Positions 15,377-27,544 of a stretch of DNA of 37,330 bases are shown here, piece by piece. The position numbers and the translations under genes were made by a program. The DNA is from Clostridia bacterium (lineage in GTDB: Bacteria; Bacillota; Clostridia; Christensenellales; Aristaeellaceae): contig JAUNMW010000009.1 of the NCBI GenBank assembly GCA_030537395.1, forward strand, positions 1 to 37,330, in the 5' to 3' direction. The stretch's first letter is position 1; the number at the start of each line of letters is the position of its first letter. The notes below the pieces were generated by a model. The model was not told the origin of the DNA and did no database searches. It worked only from the letters and a program-made list of their open reading frames with translations.

Positions 15377-16786
15377 ATGCAAGCATTCAATCCATATCTG
15401 CCCAGTTGGGAATATGTGCCCGATGGCGAACCGCATGTGTTTGGTGATCGTGTGTATGTGTATGGTAGCCACGATGCCTTTGGAGCGCCCATTTTCTGCG
15501 TGAATGATTACGTATGCTGGTCTGCATCAGTGGATGATCTGCGTACATGGCGATATGAAGGCGTCATCTATCAACGCAGGCAGGATCCAGGCAACAAGCT
15601 GGGCATCCGCAGTCTCTATGCGCCGGATGTGACAAAGGGGCCCGATGGCCGCTATTACTTGTATTATGCCTTCGATTTTCTCGGTGAAATCGGTGTGGCC
15701 GTGTGCGATACGCCTGCGGGCAAGTATCAGTTCTATGGCAAAGTACATCATGCAAACGGAAAAACCTGGGGAAAAAAGAGCGGAGAACAGTTCCCGTTTG
15801 ATCCTGGTGTGTTGACAGACGATGATGGTAAGGTCTGGCTGTATTCCGGCTTTGCCACCAAAGTGCCATTTGTCGCATCCCGTTGGCATGATCTGCGCAA
15901 TGATGGCGGCGTGGTGATGGAGCTGGAGCCCGATATGGTGACGATCAGGACGGAGCCCAAGGTCCTTTTTCCCACCAAGGGCAAACCTGGTGCTTTCCCA
16001 GGACATGCGTTCTTTGAAGCCAGCTCCATCCGCAAGGTGGATGGCAGGTATTGCTTCGTATATTCAGGCGAAAACAACCATGAACTGTGCTATGCGATGT
16101 CTGATCGCCCAGATGGCGATTTCACTTATGGTGGTGTGCTGGTAGATTTGGGCGACCTGTACATGAACGGCAATACTGACGAGCAGCACGCCAACAATTA
16201 TTTAGGCAACACCCATGGCGGCCTTTTGAACATCGGGGATGACTGGTACATCTTCTATCATCGTCAGACCAACCGCAGCAGCTATGCCCGGCAGGCCTGC
16301 GCCGAGAAGCTGAAGAGAACGGCGGACGGCGGGTTTCTACAGGCCGAAGTGACCTCCTGTGGTCTGAATGGAGGCCCCTTGCGCGGAAAAGGTACTTATG
16401 AAGCGCGTATAGCCTGCAATCTTTGGGCAGAGGGACACACAACAGACCGGGTTGATGGCGCCAATGTAAAAAAGAGGCTTACAGCGCATCCGTATTTTAC
16501 TCAAACCGGCGCGGATCGAGAATCAGATGGAGACCAGTACATAGCCAATATGCGGCATGGTGCAACAGCGGGCTTCAAGTATTTCGCCTTTGATGGCAGT
16601 GAGTGCACGATTTCCCTGACGGGAACTGGGACTGGTGCATTTGAGGTTTCAGATGGTGAAAAACAAATAGCAGTCGTTCCGATCAACGGACAAACCGGTA
16701 TGAAAATTGAAGCAGGTATAAAGCCGCTGTATTTCACCTATATCGGGAACGATACTGCATCCTTTGTTAGCTTTTCCATCGCGTAA
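15377..16786 (+). CDS. GH43-family glycosidase (arabinofuranosidase/xylosidase type)
   Basis: The product is 469 aa; the ATG at 15377 lies after GAAGGAGAAG. The start NPYLPSWEYVPDGEPHVFGDRVYVYGSHD is typical of GH43 five-bladed propellers, carrying the catalytic-base region; blades follow with PFDPGVLTDDDGKVWLYSG and the acid-side strand FFEASSIRKVDGRYCFVYS. The last ~110 residues (YFTQTGADRESD.. to the end) are a beta-rich domain resembling a CBM6-like module. There is no signal peptide, so the enzyme is cytoplasmic and probably acts on imported arabino- or xylo-oligosaccharides. It has its own promoter and terminator but extends the glycan theme of the locus. Confidence 0.88.
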   Translation: MQAFNPYLPSWEYVPDGEPHVFGDRVYVYGSHDAFGAPIFCVNDYVCWSASVDDLRTWRYEGVIYQRRQDPGNKLGIRSLYAPDVTKGPDGRYYLYYAFDFLGEIGVAVCDTPAGKYQFYGKVHHANGKTWGKKSGEQFPFDPGVLTDDDGKVWLYSGFATKVPFVASRWHDLRNDGGVVMELEPDMVTIRTEPKVLFPTKGKPGAFPGHAFFEASSIRKVDGRYCFVYSGENNHELCYAMSDRPDGDFTYGGVLVDLGDLYMNGNTDEQHANNYLGNTHGGLLNIGDDWYIFYHRQTNRSSYARQACAEKLKRTADGGFLQAEVTSCGLNGGPLRGKGTYEARIACNLWAEGHTTDRVDGANVKKRLTAHPYFTQTGADRESDGDQYIANMRHGATAGFKYFAFDGSECTISLTGTGTGAFEVSDGEKQIAVVPINGQTGMKIEAGIKPLYFTYIGNDTASFVSFSIA

Positions 16787-16848
16787 GTTATGGGTCATGG
16801 GGCAGGTGTCCTCCTCAACCTGTCGTATGAAACCGTCCTGATAGCCGT

Positions 16849-16885
16849 CCCTTGACATAGTGCGCAACTATGTCAAGGGTATTTT
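16849..16885 (+). terminator. Terminator after GH43
   Basis: A perfect 12-bp stem, CCCTTGACATAG / CTATGTCAAGGG, with a 7-nt loop is followed by TATTTT. Confidence 0.85.
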
Positions 16886-16914
16886 GCAAAATATGAAATT
16901 TAGCCTTTCAAACA

Positions 16915-17080
16915 TAGGGAAGCACTGATTAAATGAGGCAGTTCAGCTGCGAGTGAATTTTGTGTCAGATGCAATTGCAGAAATCGAAGGTTTGCTGGAG
17001 GCAAATCGAGATTTCTGCAAGCAGCAGATGGCGCAAAAGGCACCGCAGATGATGCCGCCGAATTAATCAGTGATTCCTTA
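16915..17080. repeat. 166-bp palindromic element with terminal inverted repeats (MITE-like)
   Basis: The ends AGGGAAGCACTGATTAAAT (16916-16934) and AATTAATCAGTGATTCCTTA (17061-17080) are near-complementary. Inside, GCAGAAATC (16977-16985) pairs with GATTTCTGC, and TTTGC pairs with GCAAA around CTGGAG, giving a nested hairpin. No ORF is present. The layout is that of a small non-autonomous mobile repeat or folded repeat RNA; I recall similar ends in other gut Clostridia, but this is unverified. Confidence 0.6.
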
Positions 17081-17320
17081 GGGTATCGTCCACCTTAAAA
17101 TAAAGACTGTGGCTTTTGATATGCGGGTATCCAGGCAAAAAATTGCATTTCTCTCGATTATGTTGAAAAAGCCCTTGACAAAAGAGCTTCCAGGCCCTGG
17201 CGCAGAGTCTGAGGGCGCGCAGCCCTCAGTGTAACCCCTTGTTCGCATTGCAAATATGCTCTTTTTTCCCCATTTGCATCAAGCATCTTACAACAAGAAA
17301 AAAAGGAAATAACCAAAGAA
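17081..17320. other. Gene-free stretch between GH43 and PFOR
   Basis: No ORF of note is present. It contains one perfect 8-bp hairpin, CTGAGGGC (17209-17216) / GCCCTCAG (17222-17229), without a T-run, and an isolated TTGACA at 17175-17180 with no convincing -10 box. The two flanking genes converge here. Confidence 0.4.
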
Positions 17321-17355
17321 GAAAAAGGGCTGTCCTGCCTGCGCAGGACAGCCCT
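17321..17355 (-). terminator. Terminator of the PFOR gene
   Basis: The 12-bp stem AGGGCTGTCCTG (17326-17337) / CAGGACAGCCCT (17344-17355) is followed on the minus strand by TTTTTC. Confidence 0.85.
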
Positions 17356-17376
17356 GGGATATTAGGCTGATTTGAA

Positions 17377-20949
<3,573 letters not shown>

Positions 20950-20954
20950 TCAAC

Positions 20955-20984
20955 ATTATACGTCCATTGATACGTTTCTGTCAA
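20955..20984 (-). promoter_or_regulatory. Strong promoter of the PFOR gene
   Basis: On the minus strand a consensus TTGACA (20984-20979) and a consensus TATAAT (20960-20955) are separated by 18 bp, as fits a central catabolic gene. Confidence 0.75.
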
Positions 20985-21147
20985 GCAAGGAACGGCAAAA
21001 ACGGGAAGGTTTTCGGGAATTGTTTGATGTATTTGTATATTTTCCTGCCATATCTGACAAACGAATGAATCGATCCCCGCCTTTCCTGCGAATCGAAAGC
21101 CATTGAACCGGTAAACGCGATCATTTTGCAAAAGCCGGGTTTTCACC

Positions 21148-21176
21148 TTGTAAATCCGGGAAAAACCTGATATAAT
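21148..21176 (+). promoter_or_regulatory. Promoter of pduL
   Basis: TTGTAA (21148-21153) and TATAAT (21171-21176) are separated by 17 bp, 60 bp before the start codon. Confidence 0.65.
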
Positions 21177-21236
21177 GAAAAAGCGAGGAAATCAGCGGAA
21201 TTTCCGATTATTACAAGGGAAAGAAGGAAAAAGAAC

Positions 21237-21809
21237 ATGAAACAGTTCATCGTAGAAACCTCTGCCCGTCACGTCCACGTGACCCAGCAGGATTTGGAAA
21301 CCCTCTTCGGCGCGGGCTATCAGCTCACCCCCAAAAAATATCTCAGCCAGCCCGGTCAGTTTGCCAGCGAAGAGCGGGTGGACGTGGTTGGTCCCAAGAA
21401 CACCCTGGCCCGCGTGAGCATCCTGGGCCCCGTGCGCCCCGAAACCCAGATTGAATTGTCCCTCACCGACGCCCGCTCCATCGGCGTGACCGCTCCCATC
21501 CGGGAAAGCGGCGACGTAGCCGGCTCCGGCGCATGCAAGCTGGTGGGCCCCAAGGGCGAAGTGGAAGTGAAGGAAGGCGTGATCGCCGCCAAGCGTCACG
21601 TGCATATGACCCCCGAAGACGCGCAGGAATACGGCGTGGAAGACAAGCAGATCGTGAGCGTGAAGGTGAACACCGAAGGCCGCAGCCTGATCTTCGGCGA
21701 CGTGGTGGTACGCGTCAGCCCCAAGTATGCCCTGGCCATGCACATTGACACCGACGAATCCAACGCCGCCTGCGCCGTCAACGGCACCATGGGCGAAATC
21801 ATCAAATAA
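21237..21809 (+). CDS. pduL: PduL-type phosphotransacylase
   Basis: The product is 190 aa with the ATG at 21237 behind AAAGAAGGAAAAAG. It exchanges CoA for phosphate on acyl-CoA, making acyl phosphate. Two copies of the metal-binding His motif define the family: SARHVHVT (H12, H14) and AKRHVHMT (~119-126), with VRVSPKYALAMHIDTDESNA near the end. It lacks an obvious N-terminal microcompartment-targeting extension, and no shell genes are nearby, so it probably serves as the housekeeping route from acetyl-CoA to acetyl-phosphate instead of Pta. The divergent PFOR neighbour supports this. A terminator follows. Confidence 0.93.
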   Translation: MKQFIVETSARHVHVTQQDLETLFGAGYQLTPKKYLSQPGQFASEERVDVVGPKNTLARVSILGPVRPETQIELSLTDARSIGVTAPIRESGDVAGSGACKLVGPKGEVEVKEGVIAAKRHVHMTPEDAQEYGVEDKQIVSVKVNTEGRSLIFGDVVVRVSPKYALAMHIDTDESNAACAVNGTMGEIIK

Positions 21810-21826
21810 TCATCAGTTCATAAAAA

Positions 21827-21863
21827 GCGCGCGCCGTCCGAAGGGATCGGCGCGCCTTTTTTT
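21827..21863 (+). terminator. Terminator of pduL
   Basis: An 8-bp GC stem, GCGCGCCG (21829-21836) / CGGCGCGC (21848-21855), is followed by CTTTTTTT. Confidence 0.88.
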
Positions 21864-21913
21864 ATTACACCAGATATATAAACGCATATGCGAGCCGTGC
21901 AGAAGGAACAGAT

Positions 21914-22026
21914 AAGAGTACAGAGTGCAGAGTGCAGATTAAATAGTCCATGACATCCGTTGAATTATAACAAGCCTGCGTTCGCATAAAACACTATCCA
22001 ATCTGTACCCTGAACTCTGTACTCTT
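21914..22026. repeat. 113-bp inverted-repeat element
   Basis: Two 27-bp ends, beginning AAGAGTACAGAGTGCAGA (21914) and finishing AACTCTGTACTCTT (22026), are complementary at 24 of 27 positions. Each arm is made of short degenerate TACAGAG/TGCAGAG repeats. The 59-bp centre holds no ORF. It sits between pduL and the convergent trkH. The structure suggests a small mobile repeat or a long-hairpin RNA. Confidence 0.55.
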
Positions 22027-22080
22027 ACTCAGCTTCAAAGTCTTTTTTCCATCATACAGCCGCAGCCGCGCGCATCAGCC

Positions 22081-23601
22081 TCAGTTCTTCCGCCATACAT
22101 TGGGAGAGAACAGCAGCAGGACGGGATAAATCTCCAGTCGGCCAGCCAGCATCAGGAAGGACAGCAGCAGCTTGGCGGCAGGAGAAAAGAACGCGAAGTT
22201 TTCCGTCGGGCCCACCCCGTTAAATCCGGGACCTACATTGGAAAGGCAGGTGAGGGTGGCCGTCATGGCGGTTACCAGATCACTTTGCCGAATGGAAAGC
22301 AGCAGCGTGCCCACCACGGCCAAGAACAGCCAAATGGACAGATACACACCCACCTGGGACAGGGTGGTTTCGGCCACGGGCTTGCCTTCAAAACGCACCA
22401 CGGCCACCTTCCGGGGCTGCAGGGTGTGCTCCAGATCCCGGTAGGCAGTTTTGAACAGCAGCAGGATGCGGCTCAGCTTGAAGCCGCCGGCGGTGGAGCC
22501 AGCGCAGGCGCCGAAGCAGAGCAGCAGCAGCAAAATCGCCCGGGCAAACAGGGGCCACAGATTAAAGTCCGTCGTGGAAAAGCCGGTGGTGGACGCGATG
22601 GCCGTTACCTGGAAAAAAGCGGTGCGCAAGGCTTCAAAGAAGCCGTGATACTGCGGCAGAACCACCAGAGTGATCAGCAGCGTGGCGCCGCCCACCAGCC
22701 CCAGATAGAACCACAGCTCCTCGCTTTGCAGGATGGTTTCCTTTTCCTTGCGGAGCATATGGAAATATATGGCGAAGTTCACGCCGAACAGCATCATGAA
22801 AACGGCGATGATCCATTCGATCAGCGGGTTCTGGAAGGAACCGACGCTGGCGTTGTAATTGGAAAAGCCGCCGGTGCCCGCCGTGCCGAAGGTGTGAATC
22901 AGCGCATCGTACACATTCATGCCCGCCAGCAGCAGGCACGCCGTTTCAATCAGCGTCAAGGCGAAATACAGCGCGTAGAGCAGTTTGGCCGTATCGCTCA
23001 TTTTGGGCAGCAGCTTGGTAAAGGTGGGGCCGGGGCTTTCCGCCCGGGCCAGATGGGACGTGCGGCCGGACAGCTTGGGCATCACCGCCAGGGTGAACAC
23101 CAGCACGCCCATGCCCCCGATCCAGTGGGTGAAGGAGCGCCAGAACAGGATGCCCTTGGGCAAATGCTCAATTTCCGTCAGGATGGTGGACCCGGTGGTG
23201 GTAAACCCGCTGACGGACTCAAAGTACGCGTCCGCCAGATACGGGATCGCTCCGGAAATCCAGAAGGGCAGCGCCCCGAAAAAGGACAGGACGATCCAGC
23301 TCAGGCCCGCTACCGCCATGCCGTCCCGGGCCGTTAAATCGCTGCGCTGCGGTTTGAGCAGAAAATTGAGCGCGGCCCCGCAGGCAGCGGTGATGAGAAT
23401 GGTGTACACAAAGGACAGCGCATCGCCCCCGCCGTAAATCAGCGCCACGATCAAGGACGGCACCATCAGCGCCGCCACAATGAGCATCAGCCTGCCCAGC
23501 AGGCGAAAAACCAGCTTATAATTCAAAACAATACCCTTCTTTTCTCCACCCTGAAAATTGGAAAGCAAAACGCGGAAGGCATCCCGCATTTCACTTTCCA
23601 C
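22081..23601 (-). CDS. trkH: TrkH/KtrB-type potassium uptake channel subunit
   Basis: The product is up to 506 aa. It forms the K+-translocating membrane subunit. Four pore loops with family filters are visible: SGFTTTGST, TFGTAGTGGFSN, STTGFSTTDF and LSNVGPGFNGVGP, with about ten membrane helices around them. HWIGGMGVLVF and GACAGSTAGGFK are further family signatures. The given start is a GTG at 23601, five bases after the trkA stop; an ATG at 23589 is the main alternative, and neither has a strong ribosome site. It lies downstream of trkA in one operon, the regulatory gate partner. Confidence 0.93.
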   Translation of the reverse strand: MESEMRDAFRVLLSNFQGGEKKGIVLNYKLVFRLLGRLMLIVAALMVPSLIVALIYGGGDALSFVYTILITAACGAALNFLLKPQRSDLTARDGMAVAGLSWIVLSFFGALPFWISGAIPYLADAYFESVSGFTTTGSTILTEIEHLPKGILFWRSFTHWIGGMGVLVFTLAVMPKLSGRTSHLARAESPGPTFTKLLPKMSDTAKLLYALYFALTLIETACLLLAGMNVYDALIHTFGTAGTGGFSNYNASVGSFQNPLIEWIIAVFMMLFGVNFAIYFHMLRKEKETILQSEELWFYLGLVGGATLLITLVVLPQYHGFFEALRTAFFQVTAIASTTGFSTTDFNLWPLFARAILLLLLCFGACAGSTAGGFKLSRILLLFKTAYRDLEHTLQPRKVAVVRFEGKPVAETTLSQVGVYLSIWLFLAVVGTLLLSIRQSDLVTAMTATLTCLSNVGPGFNGVGPTENFAFFSPAAKLLLSFLMLAGRLEIYPVLLLFSPNVWRKN

Positions 23602-23606
23602 TTTGC

Positions 23607-24971
23607 TTATCCCCTAAAAAACTGCCCCAGCGAGCTGAGCCCAGCGCGCCGGCTGATCACCACCACGTAGTCGCCCACCTCGATGGTATCGTTGCCGAAG
23701 GGGACCCTCACCTGGCCTTCCCGCACGATCACGGCGATCAGGGCGTCGGGGATCACATGCAGATCCTTCAGGGGCACATGAATGTAATTATCCCCCGCCT
23801 GGGCGATGAATTCCAGGGCTTCGGCCTTGCCGTCCAGCAGGCGGTACATCCGCTCCACGGCGGCGAAGGAACGGCTGGAGCGGGAGCGCACCACCCGAAG
23901 AATGTCATTGCAGGCCACGGACTTGGTGCTGATGATGCTGTCCAGGCCCATATCGTGCATGATGGAGGAGTAGGTGTCCCGGCTGGATTTGACGATCACC
24001 TTTTTCACGCCCCGTTTGGCGGCGTAGAAGCCCGCCATCAGGTTTTCTTCGTCCCGATTGGCCAGGGTGACGAAGGCCTGGGCGTCGGCGATGCCCTCGC
24101 TTTCCAGCAGTTCCTGATCGGTGCCGTCGCCCTCGATGATGGTGGCCCCAGGCAGCATTTCGCTCAGCCGCCGGGCCTTATCCGGATTGATTTCAATGAT
24201 GGACACCTTGATGCGCATATTCAGCAGCATTTCCGCCAAATAATAGCTGATGCGGCTGCCGCCCATGATCATGACGGAGCGGATGGTGTCCATGCCCTTG
24301 CCCAGGAAATCGAAAAAGCGGGTGATGGTGCCGGCATCAGATACCACATGCACCCGGTCCCCAGCGCTAATGACGAAATCGCCCTTGGGAATGATGATTT
24401 CGCCGCCCCTCTCCACCGCGCAGAACAGCACCTGCGGCATCTGGCGGTTCTTTTTGTACATTTCCTTCATCGGGATGCCCACCATGGGGTCCCCCTCCGA
24501 AGCGCGGAAATCCACCATTTCCACCCGGCCCCGGGCGAAGGTTTCAATGCTGCCCGCAAAGGGGAAGCGAAGCATACGGCTGATTTCCCGCGCCGTGGCC
24601 CGCTCCGGATTGATGGCGTAGTCGATGGCCAGTTCCTTCTGCAGGAAGGACAGGCTGGGCAGATATTCCGGGTCCCGGATGCGCGCGATGGCGTACTGGG
24701 CCCCCAGCCGCTTGGCTGTCAGGCAGGAGAGCATGTTCACCTCGTCCCCCATGGTGGCGGCAATGACGATATCTGCGTGCGCGCCGTCCGCTTCCTTCAG
24801 CGTATCTGCGCTCACCCCGCTGCCCTTGATAAACATGGCGTCCATGGTGTCCATGGTTTTTTGCAGCACCGCTTCGTTGCGGTCGATCATGGTCACATTG
24901 TGGCCTTCGTCAATCAAGTGCTGGGCCAGGGTGTTTCCCAGCTTGCCCCCGCCGATAATAATGATCTGCAT
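23607..24971 (-). CDS. trkA: TrkA potassium channel gating protein
   Basis: The product is 454 aa from the ATG at 24971, 4 nt after GGGAGGA; an in-frame extension upstream lacks a ribosome site. It has two tandem RCK units. Each starts with a nucleotide-binding Rossmann fold (IIIGGGKLGNTLAQHL then MIDRNE; VMIMGGSRISYYLAEML then IIEINPD) and ends with a TrkA-C domain (FARGRVEMVDFRASEGDPM; AEALEFIAQAGDNYIHV). It binds NAD(H) or ATP in the cytoplasm and gates the TrkH pore encoded just downstream. Confidence 0.95.
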   Translation of the reverse strand: MQIIIIGGGKLGNTLAQHLIDEGHNVTMIDRNEAVLQKTMDTMDAMFIKGSGVSADTLKEADGAHADIVIAATMGDEVNMLSCLTAKRLGAQYAIARIRDPEYLPSLSFLQKELAIDYAINPERATAREISRMLRFPFAGSIETFARGRVEMVDFRASEGDPMVGIPMKEMYKKNRQMPQVLFCAVERGGEIIIPKGDFVISAGDRVHVVSDAGTITRFFDFLGKGMDTIRSVMIMGGSRISYYLAEMLLNMRIKVSIIEINPDKARRLSEMLPGATIIEGDGTDQELLESEGIADAQAFVTLANRDEENLMAGFYAAKRGVKKVIVKSSRDTYSSIMHDMGLDSIISTKSVACNDILRVVRSRSSRSFAAVERMYRLLDGKAEALEFIAQAGDNYIHVPLKDLHVIPDALIAVIVREGQVRVPFGNDTIEVGDYVVVISRRAGLSSLGQFFRG

Positions 24972-25088
24972 ACAATCCTCCCGATCCCTTGCGCCAATCG
25001 GTTTATACTTCGACCTGTTGGCTTCGTTCGCCGGCCTTGCGGCAAACGCCGCTTTCGATAAATCGAAAGCCTTTTTATTATACCAGCA

Positions 25089-25117
25089 ATTATACATTTT
25101 GAAAAGAGAAAAATCAA
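25089..25117 (-). promoter_or_regulatory. Promoter of the trkA-trkH operon
   Basis: On the minus strand TTGATT (25117-25112) and TATAAT (25094-25089) are separated by 17 bp, leaving a leader of about 110 nt. A second TATAAT lies 15 bp further downstream with a poorer -35. The neighbouring stretch 25118-25363 shows no gene or repeat. Confidence 0.55.
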
Positions 25118-25363
25118 AGCCAGCGCCAGCTTGCAGCATATTTCCGTTTTCCGGGCATGCTCAGGCCTCCATATGCCGCGTTTTCCCCATGATCAGCCGC
25201 TTTTCCCGGATTTGTGGGAATGATCGTTATTCACAGCGCCTTATTTCAGCCGATTGTGGCAAACATTTCCCATTTTCTACCCATTTTGCGGCTTTCTTCA
25301 CGCTTTTCCTGCTCAGGGAAGCCCGTTCAGCAATGTATGCTTCTTTTTCATCAGAAATCTAAA

Positions 25364-25392
25364 TTGCCTATTGTTCCCGCTTGTGCTATAAT
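25364..25392 (+). promoter_or_regulatory. Promoter of the ROK gene
   Basis: TTGCCT (25364-25369) and TATAAT (25387-25392) are 17 bp apart, and the -10 is extended (TGCTATAAT). The start codon is about 70 bp downstream. Confidence 0.6.
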
Positions 25393-25461
25393 AAATTCAA
25401 TCCCAGGAATTCAATATTTCACAGCATTCATGGCAAGCTGCAAATAAAGGAGGACATCATC

Positions 25462-26838
25462 ATGATTCTGAAGGTTCCTGCCCCATTGGATCCCGGCTTC
25501 CGCCCATTGGAAATGGAGCTTCGCGCCTATGAAAAGGACGTAAAAGAAAGCGGACAGGGCGTTCCGTTCGCAGTGCTGATCCTGCGCAATCAAGGCTGCT
25601 GCGACCATTACAAAATGGATATTTTCCCTGACGGCAAGGATGCGCGCACCGTTCCTCTGCTGGATCGGCTGATCAAAACCCTGCTGTGGGCCCGGGGCGG
25701 CTATAAAATCATCACTTACGGTTCCAAGGAAGTGCACGCGCATCTCTCCGCCGCCTACCGGGCGGGCGGCGAACGCGCCTTTGACGCGGACTTTATGTCC
25801 ACCGTATACGAGTGCCCCTTCGAGGTGGAACAGGCCGAAAAGCTGGACGACGCGCTCCTTACCCGCTCCTCCGCCGGCAGCATAGGCCGCCATCTGGAGG
25901 GCTGCCGCATCGGCTTTGACGCGGGCGGCAGCGACCGCAAGGTGTCCGCTGTGATCGACGGCGAAGCGGTGTATTCCGAAGAAGTGGTGTGGTTCCCCAA
26001 AACCACCTCCGATCCCCAATACCACTACGACGGCATTCTCTCCGCCATGAAGTCCGCCGCGGCGCATATGCCCCGGGTGGACGCCATCGGCGTGTCCAGC
26101 GCCGGCGTGTACATCGACAACAAGGTCATGGTGGCCTCCCTGTTCTTAAAGCTCAGCAAAGAGGACTTCCAAAAGCACGCCAAGACCATGTACATTGACG
26201 TAGCCAAGGAAATCGGCGCGCCGCTCGAAGTGGCCAACGACGGCGACGTGACCGCCCTGGCCGGAGCTATGGAACTGGGCGTGGGCAATGTGCTGGGCAT
26301 CGCTATGGGCACCAGCGAAGCCGGGGGCTACGTGGACAAGGATATGAACATCACCGGCTGGCTGAACGAGCTGGCCTTCGCCCCCGTGGACGCCAATCCC
26401 GCCTCCATGGTGGACGAGTGGAGCGGCGATTGGGGCTGCGGCGTCAAGTATTTCAGCCAGGACGGCGTGATCAAGCTGGCTCCCGCCGCGGGCATCCATC
26501 TGGACGAAAATCTTTCTCCCGCTGAAAAGCTGAAGGTCGTTCAAAAGGAAATGGCCGCGGGCAATCCCGAAGCCGCCAAGATTTATGAATCCATCGGCGT
26601 ATACTTTGGCTACTCCCTGGCCTGGTACAGCCGCTTTTATACCATTGATCACGTGCTCATCATGGGCCGCGTCACTTCCGGCGAAGGGGGCCCCATCCTG
26701 CTGAAGAAGGCCCAGGAAGTGCTGGATACGGAATTCCCCGAGCTGGCCGCCCGGATGCAATTGCACATTCCCGATGAAGCCAGCCGCCGCGTGGGCCAGA
26801 GCGTCGCTGCCGCCAGCCTGCCGGACATTGGCAAATAA
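25462..26838 (+). CDS. ROK-family protein with a ~145-residue N-terminal extension
   Basis: The product is 458 aa; the ATG at 25462 lies after AAAGGAGG. The ROK sugar-kinase fold starts near residue 148 with the phosphate-binding loop GFDAGGSDRKVSAVIDG, continues with the catalytic VANDGDVTALAGAMELG (D260), and GIAMGTSEAGGYVD. Ordinary ROK kinases are ~300 aa and begin directly with this loop. The N-terminal part (QGVPFAVLILRNQGCCDHYKMDIFPDG..) is not recognised. The usual Cys-rich zinc motif after the catalytic site is reduced to DWGCGVKYFS. It may phosphorylate an unknown sugar or act as a sensor. It is monocistronic. Confidence 0.8.
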   Translation: MILKVPAPLDPGFRPLEMELRAYEKDVKESGQGVPFAVLILRNQGCCDHYKMDIFPDGKDARTVPLLDRLIKTLLWARGGYKIITYGSKEVHAHLSAAYRAGGERAFDADFMSTVYECPFEVEQAEKLDDALLTRSSAGSIGRHLEGCRIGFDAGGSDRKVSAVIDGEAVYSEEVVWFPKTTSDPQYHYDGILSAMKSAAAHMPRVDAIGVSSAGVYIDNKVMVASLFLKLSKEDFQKHAKTMYIDVAKEIGAPLEVANDGDVTALAGAMELGVGNVLGIAMGTSEAGGYVDKDMNITGWLNELAFAPVDANPASMVDEWSGDWGCGVKYFSQDGVIKLAPAAGIHLDENLSPAEKLKVVQKEMAAGNPEAAKIYESIGVYFGYSLAWYSRFYTIDHVLIMGRVTSGEGGPILLKKAQEVLDTEFPELAARMQLHIPDEASRRVGQSVAAASLPDIGK

Positions 26839-26879
26839 TCGCTGATACCAAACGGACTGCAATCATATAAATTGGAATT

Positions 26880-27490
26880 TGGCGGGGAGGGGGGGACGCT
26901 GGGGCTATGCGCCCCAGACCCGCACCAGGGCGGTGAGTATCCGCAAGCTCAATCGTCGCAACTCCCCACAGGGGAGATTGCTCGTTTCGCTTGATCTCAC
27001 CGCCGATTCGATTTCTGCCACTGGCAGGAATCGGCGGTTCGTCCCTGGATCCGCAACAGCGGAATTGACTTGATGGGGCGAGAAGACTTGGTTCCCGCTG
27101 TTACGTTTAAGACGGGCACCAAGGGCTTCTGCGCTCATGTCGCTTTCGGGCACGGCGGCCAAAGGCCGCCAGACCGGATGCAAAGCATCCGGTGAAAATA
27201 CGCGAAAATAGCCGGGGGAAAGGCCGCCTATCAAACATGTTGGCAAGAACTAACAAGCTTGGCAGCGGCTTTTCCCCCGGCTATTTTCGCGTATTTTCAT
27301 TGTGCCCGAAGCTTGCTATATTCCGTCCCCAGTGCAGCACGCGGGAGTTGTTGGGGATTGCATACCAAGTAATTTCGCGAGGAGCGGGTGCAGGGGCCTC
27401 AGGCCCCTGCCGAAGAGCTCGAGAGCGAGCAGCTCTCGATTCGTTCCCCTGCAACTCCCAATTTGCGCACATCGCGGCATAAGCAGGCGC
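26880..27490. repeat. Hairpin-rich, gene-free region (repeat element or debris)
   Basis: About 610 bp without a credible gene but full of perfect hairpins: CTCCCC/GGGGAG (26962-26976), CCGCCGATTC/GAATCGGCGG (27000-27037), GGCGGCC/GGCCGCC (27154-27170), CCGGATG/CATCCGG (27174-27192), the 29-bp inverted repeat below, GCAGGGGCC/GGCCCCTGC (27390-27410) and CGAGAGC/GCTCTCG (27420-27438). A 113-codon minus-strand frame (27246-26905) reads through it but has no ribosome site and looks like repeat-derived noise. The density of palindromes suggests dispersed non-coding repeats inserted between the ROK gene and the ribosomal operon. Confidence 0.5.
27193..27299. repeat. Perfect 29-bp inverted repeat
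   Basis: Arms at 27193-27221 and 27271-27299 are exactly complementary over 29 bp (beginning TGAAAATACGCG, centre AAATAGCCGGGGG), separated by 49 bp. It is long enough for a stable cruciform or double-stranded RNA stem. No gene lies inside. Confidence 0.75.
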
Positions 27491-27491
27491 T

Positions 27492-27529
27492 AAAAAACCC
27501 ACAGCCCATTTTCACAGGCTGTGGGTTTT
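27492..27529 (-). terminator. Terminator at the end of the ribosomal operon
   Basis: A 9-bp stem, CCCACAGCC / GGCTGTGGG, has a 10-nt loop and a T-run on either strand (TTTTTT on minus, TTTT on plus), so it may work in both directions. It lies 15 bp past rplQ. Confidence 0.88.
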
Positions 27530-27544
27530 GCATGCAGCTTTCGC

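Noticed and set aside
26905..27246. 113-codon minus-strand ORF
   Set aside because: No ribosome site, runs through several perfect palindromes, and has no recognisable domain; probably repeat-derived.
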